A stretch of 64,000 nucleotides of DNA from Prunella strophiata. Lineage: Eukaryota > Chordata > Aves > Passeriformes > Prunellidae. Made by a program: the position numbers and the translations under genes. The notes below the pieces were generated by a model, which was not told where the DNA came from, did not search any database, and saw nothing but the letters and a program-made list of their open reading frames with translations. The stretch is from assembly GCA_036583965.1 (NCBI GenBank), contig JAZBQD010000014.1, positions 47,497,126 to 47,561,125 on the forward strand, read 5' to 3'. Positions 1 through 11,410 of the stretch are shown piece by piece; the first letter of the stretch is position 1; each line of letters starts with the position of its first letter.

Positions 1-1884
1 TTCTGCTGGGCATTCTAAGCACTCAGGTTGATTATTGTTTGCTTTAGAAATTCAAAGAGGCATGATGCACTGTGAGCTCCCACTGCTCAGAGGCCCTGGA
101 GAGGCCTCTGAGTTTTACAGATAAATTGGTGCTACTCATTACCTAAACACAATCTTGTATCATGTTCACTTGCCTGGCAGCTGTGGAGCACATCCTACTT
201 CTAGCAGGCACCCACCCCTGAGTTCCAAAGAACCCTTTGATAACTGTGTCAACAAAAAGCCTCAACTGCTTCATTCTTACTTATTCTCATCATCAAATAT
301 GTGCATGTAGACAGGATGCCCAGGATCTGGCCCTTTTCCTATATACTTGGGAGAAAACAGAGTTTCATTTACTTTTCTATACCTGAGCCTTAGCTTCATA
401 GAATCTATTCAGTTCAAGATAAAAGCTATCCCCAGGTGTAAGAACAAGCATTGTTCTTTTAATAAGTGTATAAGATGATCACCAGTAACAGTGTTTGGTG
501 AAATTTGTGTGGAGAGACTGGTTGATTAAGCATTTTAAAACCTGTCCTTTCCTATACAGCACTCTATAATCTTATACTTACAGTATATTTTTCCATAAGT
601 CTTCTCAGAGGCCAAAGCTGCAAGTATGTTTATGAAGAATATTCAATAAAAGACAATTTGACTATTGCTGAGAGCTAAGTTCTGCCTCACAGATGTGACC
701 TGTGTTCTGCGACTGTGTTGCATCACACTCCAGGGTTAAATTAAAGTTGGCCTTCCTTCTCACTGTTTCCAGTTCAGGTGACTCTATCACAGGGATTTTA
801 TTATATGTCTAATGATGTTTCATATTTTTCTTAATCCCTGGCTCCTGAAGTCATACAATTCACTGGGGCTTGATGTTTTCATTAAAAGAAAAGAAGTTTC
901 TAGTCCTTATAGGATAAAAGGCAGTATGAAGACTACAAACCTGAGAATATCTTCATAGTTGGATGAATGAAATGTAGACTCATATAGTTTTTATTTGTTA
1001 TTTACATCTCATAGATTTTAAGCCAGTTTATGAAGTCTGGATGTCTGATTGATGACTTTTGAACTTTAGTTTTTTCTGATTGTTTTTATGTATAATAATT
1101 CAAAGTATGGTAAATTCTTCTATATTATACCATGACACACAGAAAATGGTATATATTTATATATATAAATATATATTTGTGGGTGAGTGGGTGGGTGCAT
1201 TTGTGTGTGCGTGTGCAGTTTTGGATATATGGATACATAAAATATAAGATCCAGAGAACCTAAGGGTCTGTGGGCTAGTATGGACTGGACATACACACAA
1301 AGAGAGAAAGTCTCAGGAAAGTAAGTGCTCTTTCCAAGTATTATTCTTAGTAATCAGGGCTTCCAACCTCGTGATCATTGAGCAGTTACATGAGTCTTCA
1401 GAAATATTCTCTTGAATGAGGGAATTAATATGAAAAACCTTCTAAGACCAAAAACTAATGTCTTTACTTATCTACCCTTGTAGAAGAATATCAAATGGAA
1501 AAAAAAACAGTTTAAAAGATGACTCCCAAGAAGTACAGTGTTGACTACTCTGATGTATCTTAGTTATTTCTTTTCAAATCTCCAAATAAGGACAAAATAC
1601 AGTGACATCATTAAAAACTATGTTTATGGTTATAGAAATCCCCATGATGGTCCCCATAGAAAATTTGACCCACTTCAGGAGTGCACCAGAAAGACCAAGG
1701 ACTATGGTTACATTAGTGTTGGCTGCAACCTGCTGATTTGGCCACTGACAGTACTTTCAGCCAGTGGTGTAACAATTGTACACTCCTGTCATGCATTACA
1801 TTTAGGATATTTCCTTCAAACCAGGATTCTTTAATCCAATCTGGTCCTATTACACTTGTCCCCTTACTGCTCTTTTCCCCTTCT
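1..1884. other. Unique AT-rich non-coding DNA
   Basis: I see no gene or recognisable mobile element here. Stops are frequent in all frames. The longest open stretch (about 1538-1834) encodes no family I recognise and has no splice or promoter context. A short TA/TG-rich tract lies at 1149-1216 and is listed separately. Confidence 0.6.
1149..1216. repeat. Compound AT-rich / GT-rich simple repeat
   Basis: An alternating TA-rich stretch (about 1149-1178) passes directly into a GT-rich stretch with GTGGGTG and TGTGTGTGCG motifs (about 1179-1216). This is a compound microsatellite-like tract and is probably length-variable. Confidence 0.75.
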
Positions 1885-2390
1885 AGGTCATGTTACCTAT
1901 GCATTGCACCTTTGTGTTGCATCTAACTCTTCCTTCTTTGGTAGGGAACATGTTGCTCAGGCACCCCAGATAATTTTTCCTTATATTTTCCTGCTGTAAC
2001 AAAGATATTTCACTCATAAAGTACACACTAGCTGTCACTTGTATCCAGCACTGTATTCCTCTGTGGAGGACATGTCACCCATGATAGCTAAGCCAGCTGT
2101 CAGTCAGGCACAGAACTTCCAACCGTATATCTAGGGCATGTCACTCATACACTTCAGCTGTCCCTTACACCAGATGTCCTTTAAATCTAGCACACCATTC
2201 TACATGTATGTGTTCATTACAGCTGTCCCTTTTCCCTATCGCTTTCCTCTCCTGTTTAGTAAATGTCATTCAATTGTTCACTCCATCTGTCTTCTTCACT
2301 ACGTAATCCCTTTTCTGTCTATATACTGTGTCACTTAAAACTCTGTTCTACTTGTATCTTATGGCTGCCTGTTGTACCTACCACTTTGTG
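1885..2390. repeat. Degenerate tandem array, about 62-bp period
   Basis: An anchor resembling CATGT(C/T)AC recurs at 1889, 1949, about 2009 (degraded), 2071, 2137, 2203, about 2262 and about 2327, a spacing of 59-66 bp. A second anchor, AGCTGTC, recurs at 2030, 2095, 2156 and 2221 with spacing 65, 61 and 65 bp, and a weaker match (ATCTGTC) lies near 2285. Two independent anchors with the same period indicate about eight diverged tandem units, that is, an old minisatellite or satellite-like array. Open frames inside it are a by-product of the repeat. I do not recognise the unit as a named avian satellite. Confidence 0.6.
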
Positions 2391-2396
2391 GTAGGT
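2376..2396. other. Perfect 9-bp inverted repeat with 3-nt loop
   Basis: ACCTACCAC at 2376-2384 is followed, after TTT, by its exact reverse complement at 2388-2396. It sits at the downstream edge of the degraded tandem array. Its function is unknown; it may be chance or a boundary of the repeat. Confidence 0.7.
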
Positions 2397-3700
2397 GTTC
2401 AAGAGTCATTTAGAGGCTCTAATAAGTCTCTGAGCATGCAGTTTAATACTTATCATTAGCACTCAAAATTCCTTCAATTTATCAAGTGTCTATGACAGGA
2501 TAACTTTTCTCCAGTGAAGTCTTTTAGGTATCCAAGTTTTGATAGGTGTATATGAGCAAAATGTCTCTTGCCTAGTCAGTGCTGAATTTCTTGAAGCTCC
2601 AATTCATGCTTAGATTCACAAAAGATTCACAAATCATATGTTCCTCCACCTTTTTTGCTTGACAGATCCATCACAATAATCATTTGCAGAGCATGCCTGT
2701 CCATCAAAAGGCAGAGAGGTTCTCCTTCCCCTTCAACGAGAGACTGAAAAGTATAGGTTTAAATCAGGAATACACTAAATTCTTCTTCCTCTATCTTCTT
2801 CCAGCTGTAGTTTAACATGAGATCTTTTCTGCAGTGGAAGAGTACCCTAACCAAGGGATAATACTCACTTTTTAATTATTCTCTCTTATTTAATCTTAGG
2901 TATTTTTAGTATATCAGCAACTAGCCATAATATGGTGAGATGTGAACTTCATACTTGCAGATTGAACTCATGGTTATATGTTTGTCTATGGCTATATTTC
3001 ATGAAGAATGTAAACACAGATGAAAGAAGGTTTTAAGAAGAGGTGTCTTGGCCAGATGCCCTCACCAACAAGAGATACATGCATTTTTTCAGTGTTCTTT
3101 TAACTCTTTCTGAAAAAGAGATTACACCACAAACACCTTATATAAAGGGAAAGTCCCTTCAGCTCTACTATTCTTCTCACTGATTCCTATCATCTATCTT
3201 CTGGTTCAGTTTTCTTCCATTGAGATATAGTGTACTGTGGATTGGTGAATGAGAAGAGGCAACTGGCTGGAAGTTTGCCTTAAAATCAGAAGTCATAGTG
3301 TTAAGCCCTTTTCAACAATTTAACCCTTTACCTGTGGTGTGAAATGCATAGCAAGAGAAAGGCAGGAGATAAAGAATAACGGTTTGGTGCACCATAATTT
3401 CAAATAACTTCTGCTTCCTTGATAATGAGTCATTGAATCTTTAGCTTTATGTTTTACTGTCCGCAACTCATCTTTTGAGCTATGACTGTGGTTTAGGTCT
3501 TCTGTTTACCAAACTGGAACTTCTTTTAGGTACTTACATGATATCCTGATCTTCAACACCCTTGTTCAAATCCTCATTCCTGAAGCCTTGATTTCTCTCA
3601 CCCCTTTTCTTCAAGTTTTTATAACTTCTTTGGATGCTCTTTGAAAGAAAAAAAAAAAAAATACAAGGCTTCTTCATTGAAATGCTGAGATTGCAGGGTT
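2397..3700. other. Unique non-coding DNA
   Basis: No gene, RNA gene or clear repeat is visible. A short run of A (about 3649-3661) follows GAAAG. Composition is AT-rich like the surroundings. Confidence 0.6.
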
Positions 3701-3719
3701 TAGACAAGATGCTACCTTG

Positions 3720-4270
3720 AGGGAGTATGCTACAAACTCTCTTATGCTGTCCACAGCTGGGCTCAGCTGCCCTGAAACAAGTGTTAGCACTCTATCATGT
3801 GGTAAAAATTCAGCAAGTCACAGAAGCACATGGCTCCTCTGCTAAAACAGGTTTCCAAAGTACAATATGCTGCTGTGGGGAAGAAGAAATGGAGGAGATA
3901 CATTGAAGGAGACATTGCTGGAGGCATAGCTCAAGATGAAATCTTCAAAGGAGGAGCTCTGTGTTAGAGGAGGTCACTTCTGAGGGACAAAGGCTCACAG
4001 GAGACTCATGGCAGGGAAACCCCTGAGATCTTGTAGCCCATGGTAAACCTTTCTGGAGCACAGCAACACCAGGAAGAGCCAAGGATCTGAAATTAACCAT
4101 CACACAGTGTCTGCAATCACTTCTGCCTCTCAACAACTCGCCAAAGGAACTTGTATAGACTAGGTGGACCATACAAAGAAAAAAGAGGGCCTGGGACTGG
4201 TAAGGGAGGAGAAGGGTTGTTTGACTGAAGGTGAACTTGCTGAAAGGAAAGGGAAGATGTTTACCTAATA
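3720..4270 (+). mobile_element. Possible strongly degraded avian LTR remnant
   Basis: This stretch is richer in purines and G than its flanks. It contains short phrases resembling the modular interior of avian ERV LTRs: a CTGGAGCA-like unit after a GTAGCCCATGG-like phrase near 4040, and GGGCCTGGGA followed by GGGAGGAGAAGGG near 4190-4220. In intact LTRs these precede the polyadenylation region. No terminal TG...CA ends or target-site duplication can be placed. It could equally be unique purine-rich DNA. Confidence 0.3.
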
Positions 4271-7200
4271 TACAATTAAAGTAATGTTTACTCAATTCAA
4301 TAACACAAAATTTGTGCTTCTAGTCAATAAGGTCCATTAATTAATTAAAATGCCAAGAGTTAGGACTGCTTTGCCTGTGACAAAGAGTAATGACATATTT
4401 GGTAAAGGCAAGTCCACAGTAAGAAGACAACAAAGATCAATCTTTCCCCTTTTTAAGAGGGACTATTCTTCTACATTAAATATATGATCAATTTGTAAGA
4501 AGTTTTCAAGACATTTAGTACAGAGAAGACTTGGGTTCCTCTAAGCTTTTTGCAGCCACAGAATACTATATACTTTAAAAAAAAATGTTAAAAAACTCAC
4601 ATGCCCTGTTAGACTATTATAAATGTTCTGTGTGTAGGCTGGGATCTTGTGAAATATGTTGATAAATGTAGATGTTTATGTTCTTGGTGAAATTAAATGT
4701 TCCCTTGATTGCCTCATGAACCTAAAAACCTAAATCTTTCTCAGTAGGACTCATGAGAAGTCTATGGGCTTTTACATTGCTGAAACTACTTTTGAGGATT
4801 TGAGTCTAGATTACTAGCTCATAGATCTGATTTTTCCAAGATCAAGTGTCCTGCCATCCAGAAGCCAGAGCCTGTCCTAATAAGGCTTTATTTTGACATC
4901 TGAAGCAGGGAAAAATCTTTACACTTGCTTACTGCTTGTAGCTGAGTGTGTCTCTTCATGAATAAATCTTCATTTATGACAGCACAAAAACTTATCCTAG
5001 AAAAATTGCTTCAAGATTTTCCATTGAAAGCCCTTTCTATGTAATCAGGTTCCAAAAATTCCTCAGTGAAACACCTAAGAACTGGGTGGTGTCATGCCTC
5101 TTAACATCCTCATAAATGGATAACATCAGAATTATTTCACTGAATGTGTTTATAGTGAATAAGGTCGTCTACACCTGGGGCGGGCTCTCAGAGGTGCTGA
5201 CAACACTACTGAAGCTGATTGCCTCAAAAGAAAATACACATGGTTTTAGTTTATGTCTGCCTGTAACTTACTAAATGTATTTACAGGCTTGGACTTGCAA
5301 CCTGCTGTGTGAATACAATTGCATCCATGTGTGGACCACAGCAAAGAAGAGAAGACAGATGATCTTCCTTACATGGACCTTTTCCAAATATGCAGGAAGC
5401 AATTAAAAATGAAAAATCATTGCCCCCATATTTGTCTTCTCCTCACACTGAAGGTCATTGCATTGTCTGCTGTTGATCTGCAGAGGTTACGATCTTTCTC
5501 TGGCCATTCTTTGCAGGGGGAGAACATACATGTCTCTCAGTGGTTTCTGCAGTATTCCTTCATGGATTCCATTTGTCAGCACCAGAGATGACTGCCTTCC
5601 TTGCAGACTGAAACCAGCAGTGAGCTCCACTTGTGTTGGGAGTGGCTAAGACAGTCATTGCCAACAAATTAAAAGGTTTGGTCATTGTCCCAAAGTTTCT
5701 ACCTTGATTCAGTCAGAGCTTTTTTCCTAAGGAGAAATCCCTTTTCTTGACTGCAATCCTTCCCTGTCTGGAATGTCTTCCAAATGAATGATTTAGCCAC
5801 ATACAACTTTCATGATGAGCTTGAGCCTGTTGAGAAGGGTTGTTTCCTCATCTATATTTTACCAAGAACAAGGCCTGTGTCCTGACTGGGGCTAAATAGT
5901 TCAAATGATAAAAGCAGTCATGAGCTTTGCTAATACTAATAAAAATATGCAGGTTCTAATTGTGGGGCCAGTACTTGACCCTGCAAGTTGCAGTTCACTG
6001 ACTTGAACATCTTTGATGATTATCTCTCTTAATGTGCCCTGTAATAATGTCTCTGCTTACTAACCACTATTGCACAAAATTAAGATACATCTGAACATTT
6101 AAAAATGGTGCACCTGAATATTTTAAGGAACTATCCAAAGGACTTTTTGAACTTTTGCAGATAATGTTAATCAAGCTAGGGATTCAGAGACTAAAAATAA
6201 CCCTATATGGCAGGAAGAAAGAACTGGGAAAAATCTGGCCAATTAATTTTTCATGGATTCTAGGCATAATATTCAGGCATACAAGGGAATCAATATGCGA
6301 ATATTTAGGGAGATTCCAATTAATAATTAAAAGTAAGCTTATTAAAAATAGTCAATGCTTTAAAAAAATCTAATCAATTTCCATGTTGTAATTACTGACC
6401 CAGATCTCACCACTTATCCATGCAGATGGAGTCTTAGGTCCATATGGAATGGTGGTGGAGTCCAAGGGGCTCTGCATGAACAAAGGGTTTGGTCAATGTG
6501 GAGCAGATTGTAGGAATGAAGCCTGTGTAGACAGGATAGAGTAACATGGATAATGGACTAAAATAAGACATTATACAAAGTGCTACCTAATACAGATTTG
6601 CTGACTTGCAGATAAATACTCATTAAAAGTGATAGATTTCAAATAGGTTGACAAAAGGGAGAAGAAAGTAATTACTAGGGTAAGACTTCTCAGGGGAGAG
6701 CATTATCTAGGAGTGTCAGGAAGCATCACTGTGGTCACTACTGGAATCCATCTTATTTTTAATGACAACTTTGTTATCTCAGCCATGGAAAGTACAGAAG
6801 AAGTACTAATTGTGCTTGGGCACCAAAGGCAAAATTTTAAAGAGATTAAAGAGAGTAGTCATGTCCATTATGCAGCTACAAAAGATATTGCCAAAGCTAC
6901 AGGTGACATGCCAACAAATCCTTCTCCCTTGCAACCACTGTTGCAGTACCATAGTACTTATGTTGCAGTACCAAAGTACTTACAAACACTCTTCTGCCAA
7001 GAGGATTTTCAAAGTATTGATTCTGTGTTTCTGTGTTCAGACAAAGTATTGATGCTGGCTAACAATTTATTGAACCTCTATTTCAATTTGAAATACAGAA
7101 AAACTCAGTAGGATTTTTTAAAATATAGGAAAGAGTGTTCTTTTGGACCTAATACTGAGGATATGCTCTGACTCTGCTTGAAACCTGGTACCTCTCAAAT

Positions 7201-9550
7201 TCCCAAGGAGATGAATAGGTACTGGAATTTAGATATGTTGGATAGTACAGCACATATTTAAAATCAAATTATTGGTTCTTGGCAATAAAAGACAAGTATG
7301 AGAGGATTATCAGGTTTCTGAAGCACCTAGATATGAAAAAAGAGATAAGCATCTGAAGTGAAATTTTTGAAGAATTTAGGCATTTACACCCAAATTGAAA
7401 ACTGTTATAAATTTTACCTCTGAAAATTATTGAACCTCTATGTTCTAGTCAGAAAGTTCATGTTTATAGCCCAAATATTATAATTTTCCACTTTTAGAAG
7501 TGAGATCAACTTGGGCAGGCTAAATATAAAGATCCCTAATGCTGATCTAAAATTCAAGACTAATGAATAAATAACATTTTGGAGTCCTACAATCTCCTTG
7601 TCATCCAAATTCAGAGAAATCCTTGAAAATGTTTTAGCATAACAAACTGCAGTGACTATATAAATTTCCTATGAAAATTATGGATGGCACAAGGGAGGTG
7701 AGAACAGAAAAGCACTAAATGATGTTGTAAACACAAGGAAGATTACAGTCTAATGGTTGTACTAAAATCTGTAGTCCTGCTCTCACAAAAGATTACTAAG
7801 TTTACAATTCAATGGAAAACTGCCTTTGGGGCAGCAGGAGAACTTAAGGCTCTGCTGCCAATCTCATATATACTCTGGGGTCAGTGCTTAAACTGCAACA
7901 TGTGGGTGATACTCCAGATGCAGCCATATTTCCTGTTGGCTGGCTTGGTTTTGGTCCCTTGCTTTTTCTACATCCTTGTCTTCTTCAGCAGTCCTGTAAT
8001 TGTGGATATTTATTGTGTCTGACTGTAAAGTCAAGGACCAAGTGTGGACTTAGCAAATCACTTCATAAAGGATAGGTATGGAATGGGTGCACAGTGCCAT
8101 GCCCAAGGGAAGGAGCATGTGATAGAACATGACTGAGTGGTTGCATTAGAAATAATAGCAAAGCCACAACTGACACTAATAGTTCTCACTAAAGTTTAAA
8201 ACTCTTCAATTTACTTTATGAATTGAGCCAGTTAAACTCATCAGTGAATAGTAACTATGGCTTACTCAAGTAATGACAACTTATTTTTTAAGACTGGATT
8301 TGTGTTTGATAATTTTTTGTTCATTTTTCCATCTCTTTTGTGCATCTGGGGTAGGTATTGCTTCAAAGTGACAGCTGTGCAGATACAGAGTGAAGCCATG
8401 TAGAAGGTATAGGGCCATAAGGGGCTTGAGTTTATAAGGCTCTATAACTTCATGTCCAAGTGCCATCCAGCTGTATGAAGAACTAGATCAACAAAGCTTC
8501 ACATATCCTATTGCTGCATGTATAGGAAGACACTTCTAAATGCAGACAAACTTGTAGGCTCCTGAAACAACAGATAGAGGGGCCCTGTGGGGTTTGTTCA
8601 GCAAAGTTTCAGGTCTGAAATGTACCCAAAGACCATTGCAGATGTCACTTTTCTGCAGCTGTCTGTTTACTATTCAGAGTTAAATCCCCACGGGAGACTG
8701 ATGTGCCACATTGCAGTTCTTAGTCTTTTACCTACTCTGTTATGGATACTGAAATACTGGGCTCCAAGTTAAGGACCAAAGACTTTAATGGAAACTTGTG
8801 CTGAAAACACTCTAGTCAGCATGCTGGGCAGACAGACCTATGTAAAATTAAATGGAAAATGCACTGCCAGAATGCAAGTTCTTCTAAGCATATCCAGCAT
8901 CCAGTCCTTGAATCCAGGAAGAAATGTACAGGTGATAACCTCAGCAGCTTGAGCCTGAAGTGCTAAACCTCAGCAAGCAACATGAGAATTCAACTTGGAG
9001 TTAGGTACCTGCAGTGGCAGTTAGTGCCAGTGTCCTTTTGTGTATCTAGCTCTGTGTCCCTGAGAGTGTTGGCTAAAGTCCAAATTCTTTTCTTGAGTTA
9101 CTTTCATCAGCCAGTCTAGCTCCAAACATGCAAATTTTAAGTAATCCTATTTGTCATGAAGATATTTTGGCTGTTTAGCTCTTTTACAGTTTCCACCATG
9201 CAAAAAATGGTTTCCACACAAAACAGGGGGGATTTTATATCCTTGCAATCAGGGTTTGCATTACATATAACACATCCAAAGTTGGAAACTAAGGGCAGAA
9301 GTTAAGCAAGAATCAGGTTCAAAGTAGAATTTTTCAACTTTACAAAGCAAACACCTCTTCCATTTCTTGTGTTAATTAGTGTGGAGCAAGTGGGGCATGA
9401 ACTGGGGAGCTGAAACAGACTTGATATCAAACAGGAGCAAATGGTTGACATCTGTTCCAAATATCAGCACAACAGTAAAAATGTGGGGACAATGTGTCTG
9501 AAACAAAGTTTCATTTGAGGGGATAGTCACTATAATTATCAAGCAAAACA
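4271..9550. other. Unique AT-rich non-coding DNA
   Basis: No gene is supported over this 5.3 kb. Open frames near 5319-5591, 6713-7111 and 7753-8022 show no recognised domain, have no consistent splice context, and are about the length expected by chance in this composition. A 22-bp-period duplication at 6940-6982 is listed separately. The 11-mer TTGAACCTCTA occurs twice (about 7070 and 7430), which is not enough to define a repeat. Confidence 0.6.
6940..6982. repeat. 22-bp-period tandem duplication
   Basis: A 21-nt unit beginning GTTGCAGTACC and ending AGTACTTA occurs at 6940-6960 and again at 6962-6982, with one internal substitution and a 1-nt spacer. This is probably a local slippage duplication. 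Confidence 0.85.
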
Positions 9551-9556
9551 GACAGC

Positions 9557-9579
9557 AAAAAAAAAAAAAAAAAAAAAAA
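9557..9579. repeat. Poly(A) tract, 23 nt
   Basis: An uninterrupted run of 23 A follows GACAGC. No retroposon body that I recognise lies directly upstream, so it is recorded as a homopolymer rather than an element tail. Confidence 0.95.
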
Positions 9580-10388
9580 GGATAGATGACAGCTATCTGA
9601 AAAATAGCAAATCCAAAAAAAGAACAAGGGTGACAAATATAAACAACAAGCATCACAAGAAATAATAAATAGCTTGATTGCAAATAGATTTGTGTCTTGT
9701 GGTTGACTGATAATTCTTAACTGAATTATACTAGATTGCAGAATAAACTCATGCCCTTTTATATTTTTACAGCATAGAAAATCCACAGGGAACAGCTGCA
9801 GTTAAGAAAATTAGGCAGTGGGAAAACTTCGTTTAGGGGTTTTGCATTACCAAATATGAGGGAAACCACCAATGCAAACGAGACTCTCTGGTGTCTAATA
9901 AAACTGTGCTATCTTATTGTAAAGCTTTCATCTTTGTAAAGATAAAGTTAGTAAATTTCTCCATCTTTTCTATCCAATCACTTGTTTTCATCAAGTGATT
10001 GTTTTTTATTTCTTAAAGTAACATACTTATCATGATTCTATTCCTCTCTCAAATGTGTCTGAAACTAAAATTGCCAGCAGATTAGAGAATTATTGGAGAG
10101 GAGCAGACAGACAAAGAAGTGCAGACATGTGGAACCTGATTGAATAATATCCATTCCTCAGAAATACAGGTAAAAAAATACTATACTCAAATTACCATAA
10201 TCTATGGACAGATTTACCTGTTTATAACTCTCTGTAAATCACTTAAGGATTGAAAGGAGTATTATATAAATACTATCTAGGTATCCCCTCTGTCTGTGGT
10301 CTTTCAGATAAGGATTAGCCTGAGAGATGGAATGTTAGCTGTACTGAGATTCAAAAATTTTTAATCTTTTTTTCAAAAGGTTGAAAGG
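9580..10388. other. Unique AT-rich spacer before the first LTR
   Basis: No gene or repeat is visible apart from one short inverted repeat. CAATCACTTG at 9975-9984 pairs perfectly with CAAGTGATTG at 9992-10001 across a 7-nt loop. The interval ends at the 5' TG of the LTR. Confidence 0.55.
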
Positions 10389-11410
10389 TGTACTGGGTTT
10401 GCATGGCAAGGTTTTGGTAGTAAGGGGGCTATTAGAATAGGTCTGTGAGAAGCTGCCAGAGGCTTTCTCTGACTCTGATAGAGTCAATGCCAGCCACCTC
10501 CAAGACAAACCCACCAAGGCTAAGCCCAGCAGTGACAGTGGTAGCACCTCTGGGATAATACAGTTAAGAAATATGAGGGGATAAAACTGCACAGCAACAG
10601 CCGGGAAGTGAGGAGTGTGTGAGACTATGTGAGAGAAACTTTTCAGACAGTGAAAAAAGAGGAAGTTTACCAGGCAAGACCAATGGTGAAGACCCTGATG
10701 AAGCAGGTTCTCCACTTGCAGTCCATGGAGATCCATGGTGGAGCAGAGATCCACCTGCAGCCTGTGGGAGGCCCCATGCTGGAGCAGGTGGATACCTGAA
10801 GAAGGCTGCGACCCTATGAGAAGCCCACCCTGGAGCAGGCTCCTGGCAGGACCTGTAGTCCCATCAAGGAACCCACACTGGAGTAGTTGGTTACTGAAGG
10901 ACTGCACCCTTTGGAAGGGACCTGTATTGGAGCAGTTCAAGTAAAACTAAAAATTCGTGAAGGACTGTCTCCTATGGGAGAAACAGATGGGGAAGAGTGT
11001 GAAGAGTCCTTCCCCTGAGGAGGAAGCAATGGTGGATACAATGTGTGATAAAAAGTCTGCCACTCCTTTTCCTGGTCCCCCTGTGCTGCTGGGGGATGAG
11101 GAGGTAGAGAACATCAGAAGTGAAATTGAGCCTGAGAAGGAGGGAGGGGTGGGGAGGAGGTGCTTGATTATTTGGTTTTATTCCTTATTATCCTACTTTG
11201 ATTTGATTGGTAAAAAATTAAACTTATTTCCCCAATCAAATCTATTTGGCCCCTTTTTACCAGGGTGGAAATCCATGAATGATGTTTCCCTGTCCTTATT
11301 CTGATGCATGAGCCTTTCACTGTCTTTTCTCTCCCCTGTCCAGTTCAGGAGGGGTGTAAAAAAGGGGCTTTGGTGGGTACTTGGCATCTGGCCAGAGCCA
11401 ACTCAACACA
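10389..11410 (+). mobile_element. Solo LTR of an avian endogenous retrovirus family
   Basis: The element begins TGTACTGGGTTTGC and ends CAACACA, the TG...CA termini expected of an LTR. In order it shows: a U3-like part with AGCAGTGACAGTGGTAGCAC and CTCTGGGATAAT (about 10530-10560) leading into a TATA-like AT-rich stretch; a GC-rich modular middle in which a CTGGAGCAG-like phrase recurs about every 50-60 bp (about 10740-10940); a CCCCTGAGGAGGAAG box near 11012; and an A/T-rich 3' part with a degraded AATAAA-like signal near 11210 and CTCTCCCCTGTCCAGTTCAGGAGG near the end. The family is common in bird genomes, and I infer an ERVL-like or class III relationship. No internal retroviral genes follow, so it is a solo LTR left by recombination. 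I could not find a convincing target-site duplication. A 201-codon open frame on the minus strand is a by-product of GC content. Confidence 0.85.

Noticed and set aside
9557..9579. Poly(A) as a possible tail of a processed pseudogene
   Set aside because: No coding remnant, polyadenylation signal or target-site duplication is visible in the sequence upstream. The same applies to the A runs at 15451, 33102 and 47742.
10335..10940. A 201-codon open frame on the minus strand
   Set aside because: It lies antisense inside the first LTR, where GC-rich modules remove stop codons. The peptide matches no known protein, and part of it mirrors the LTR modules.
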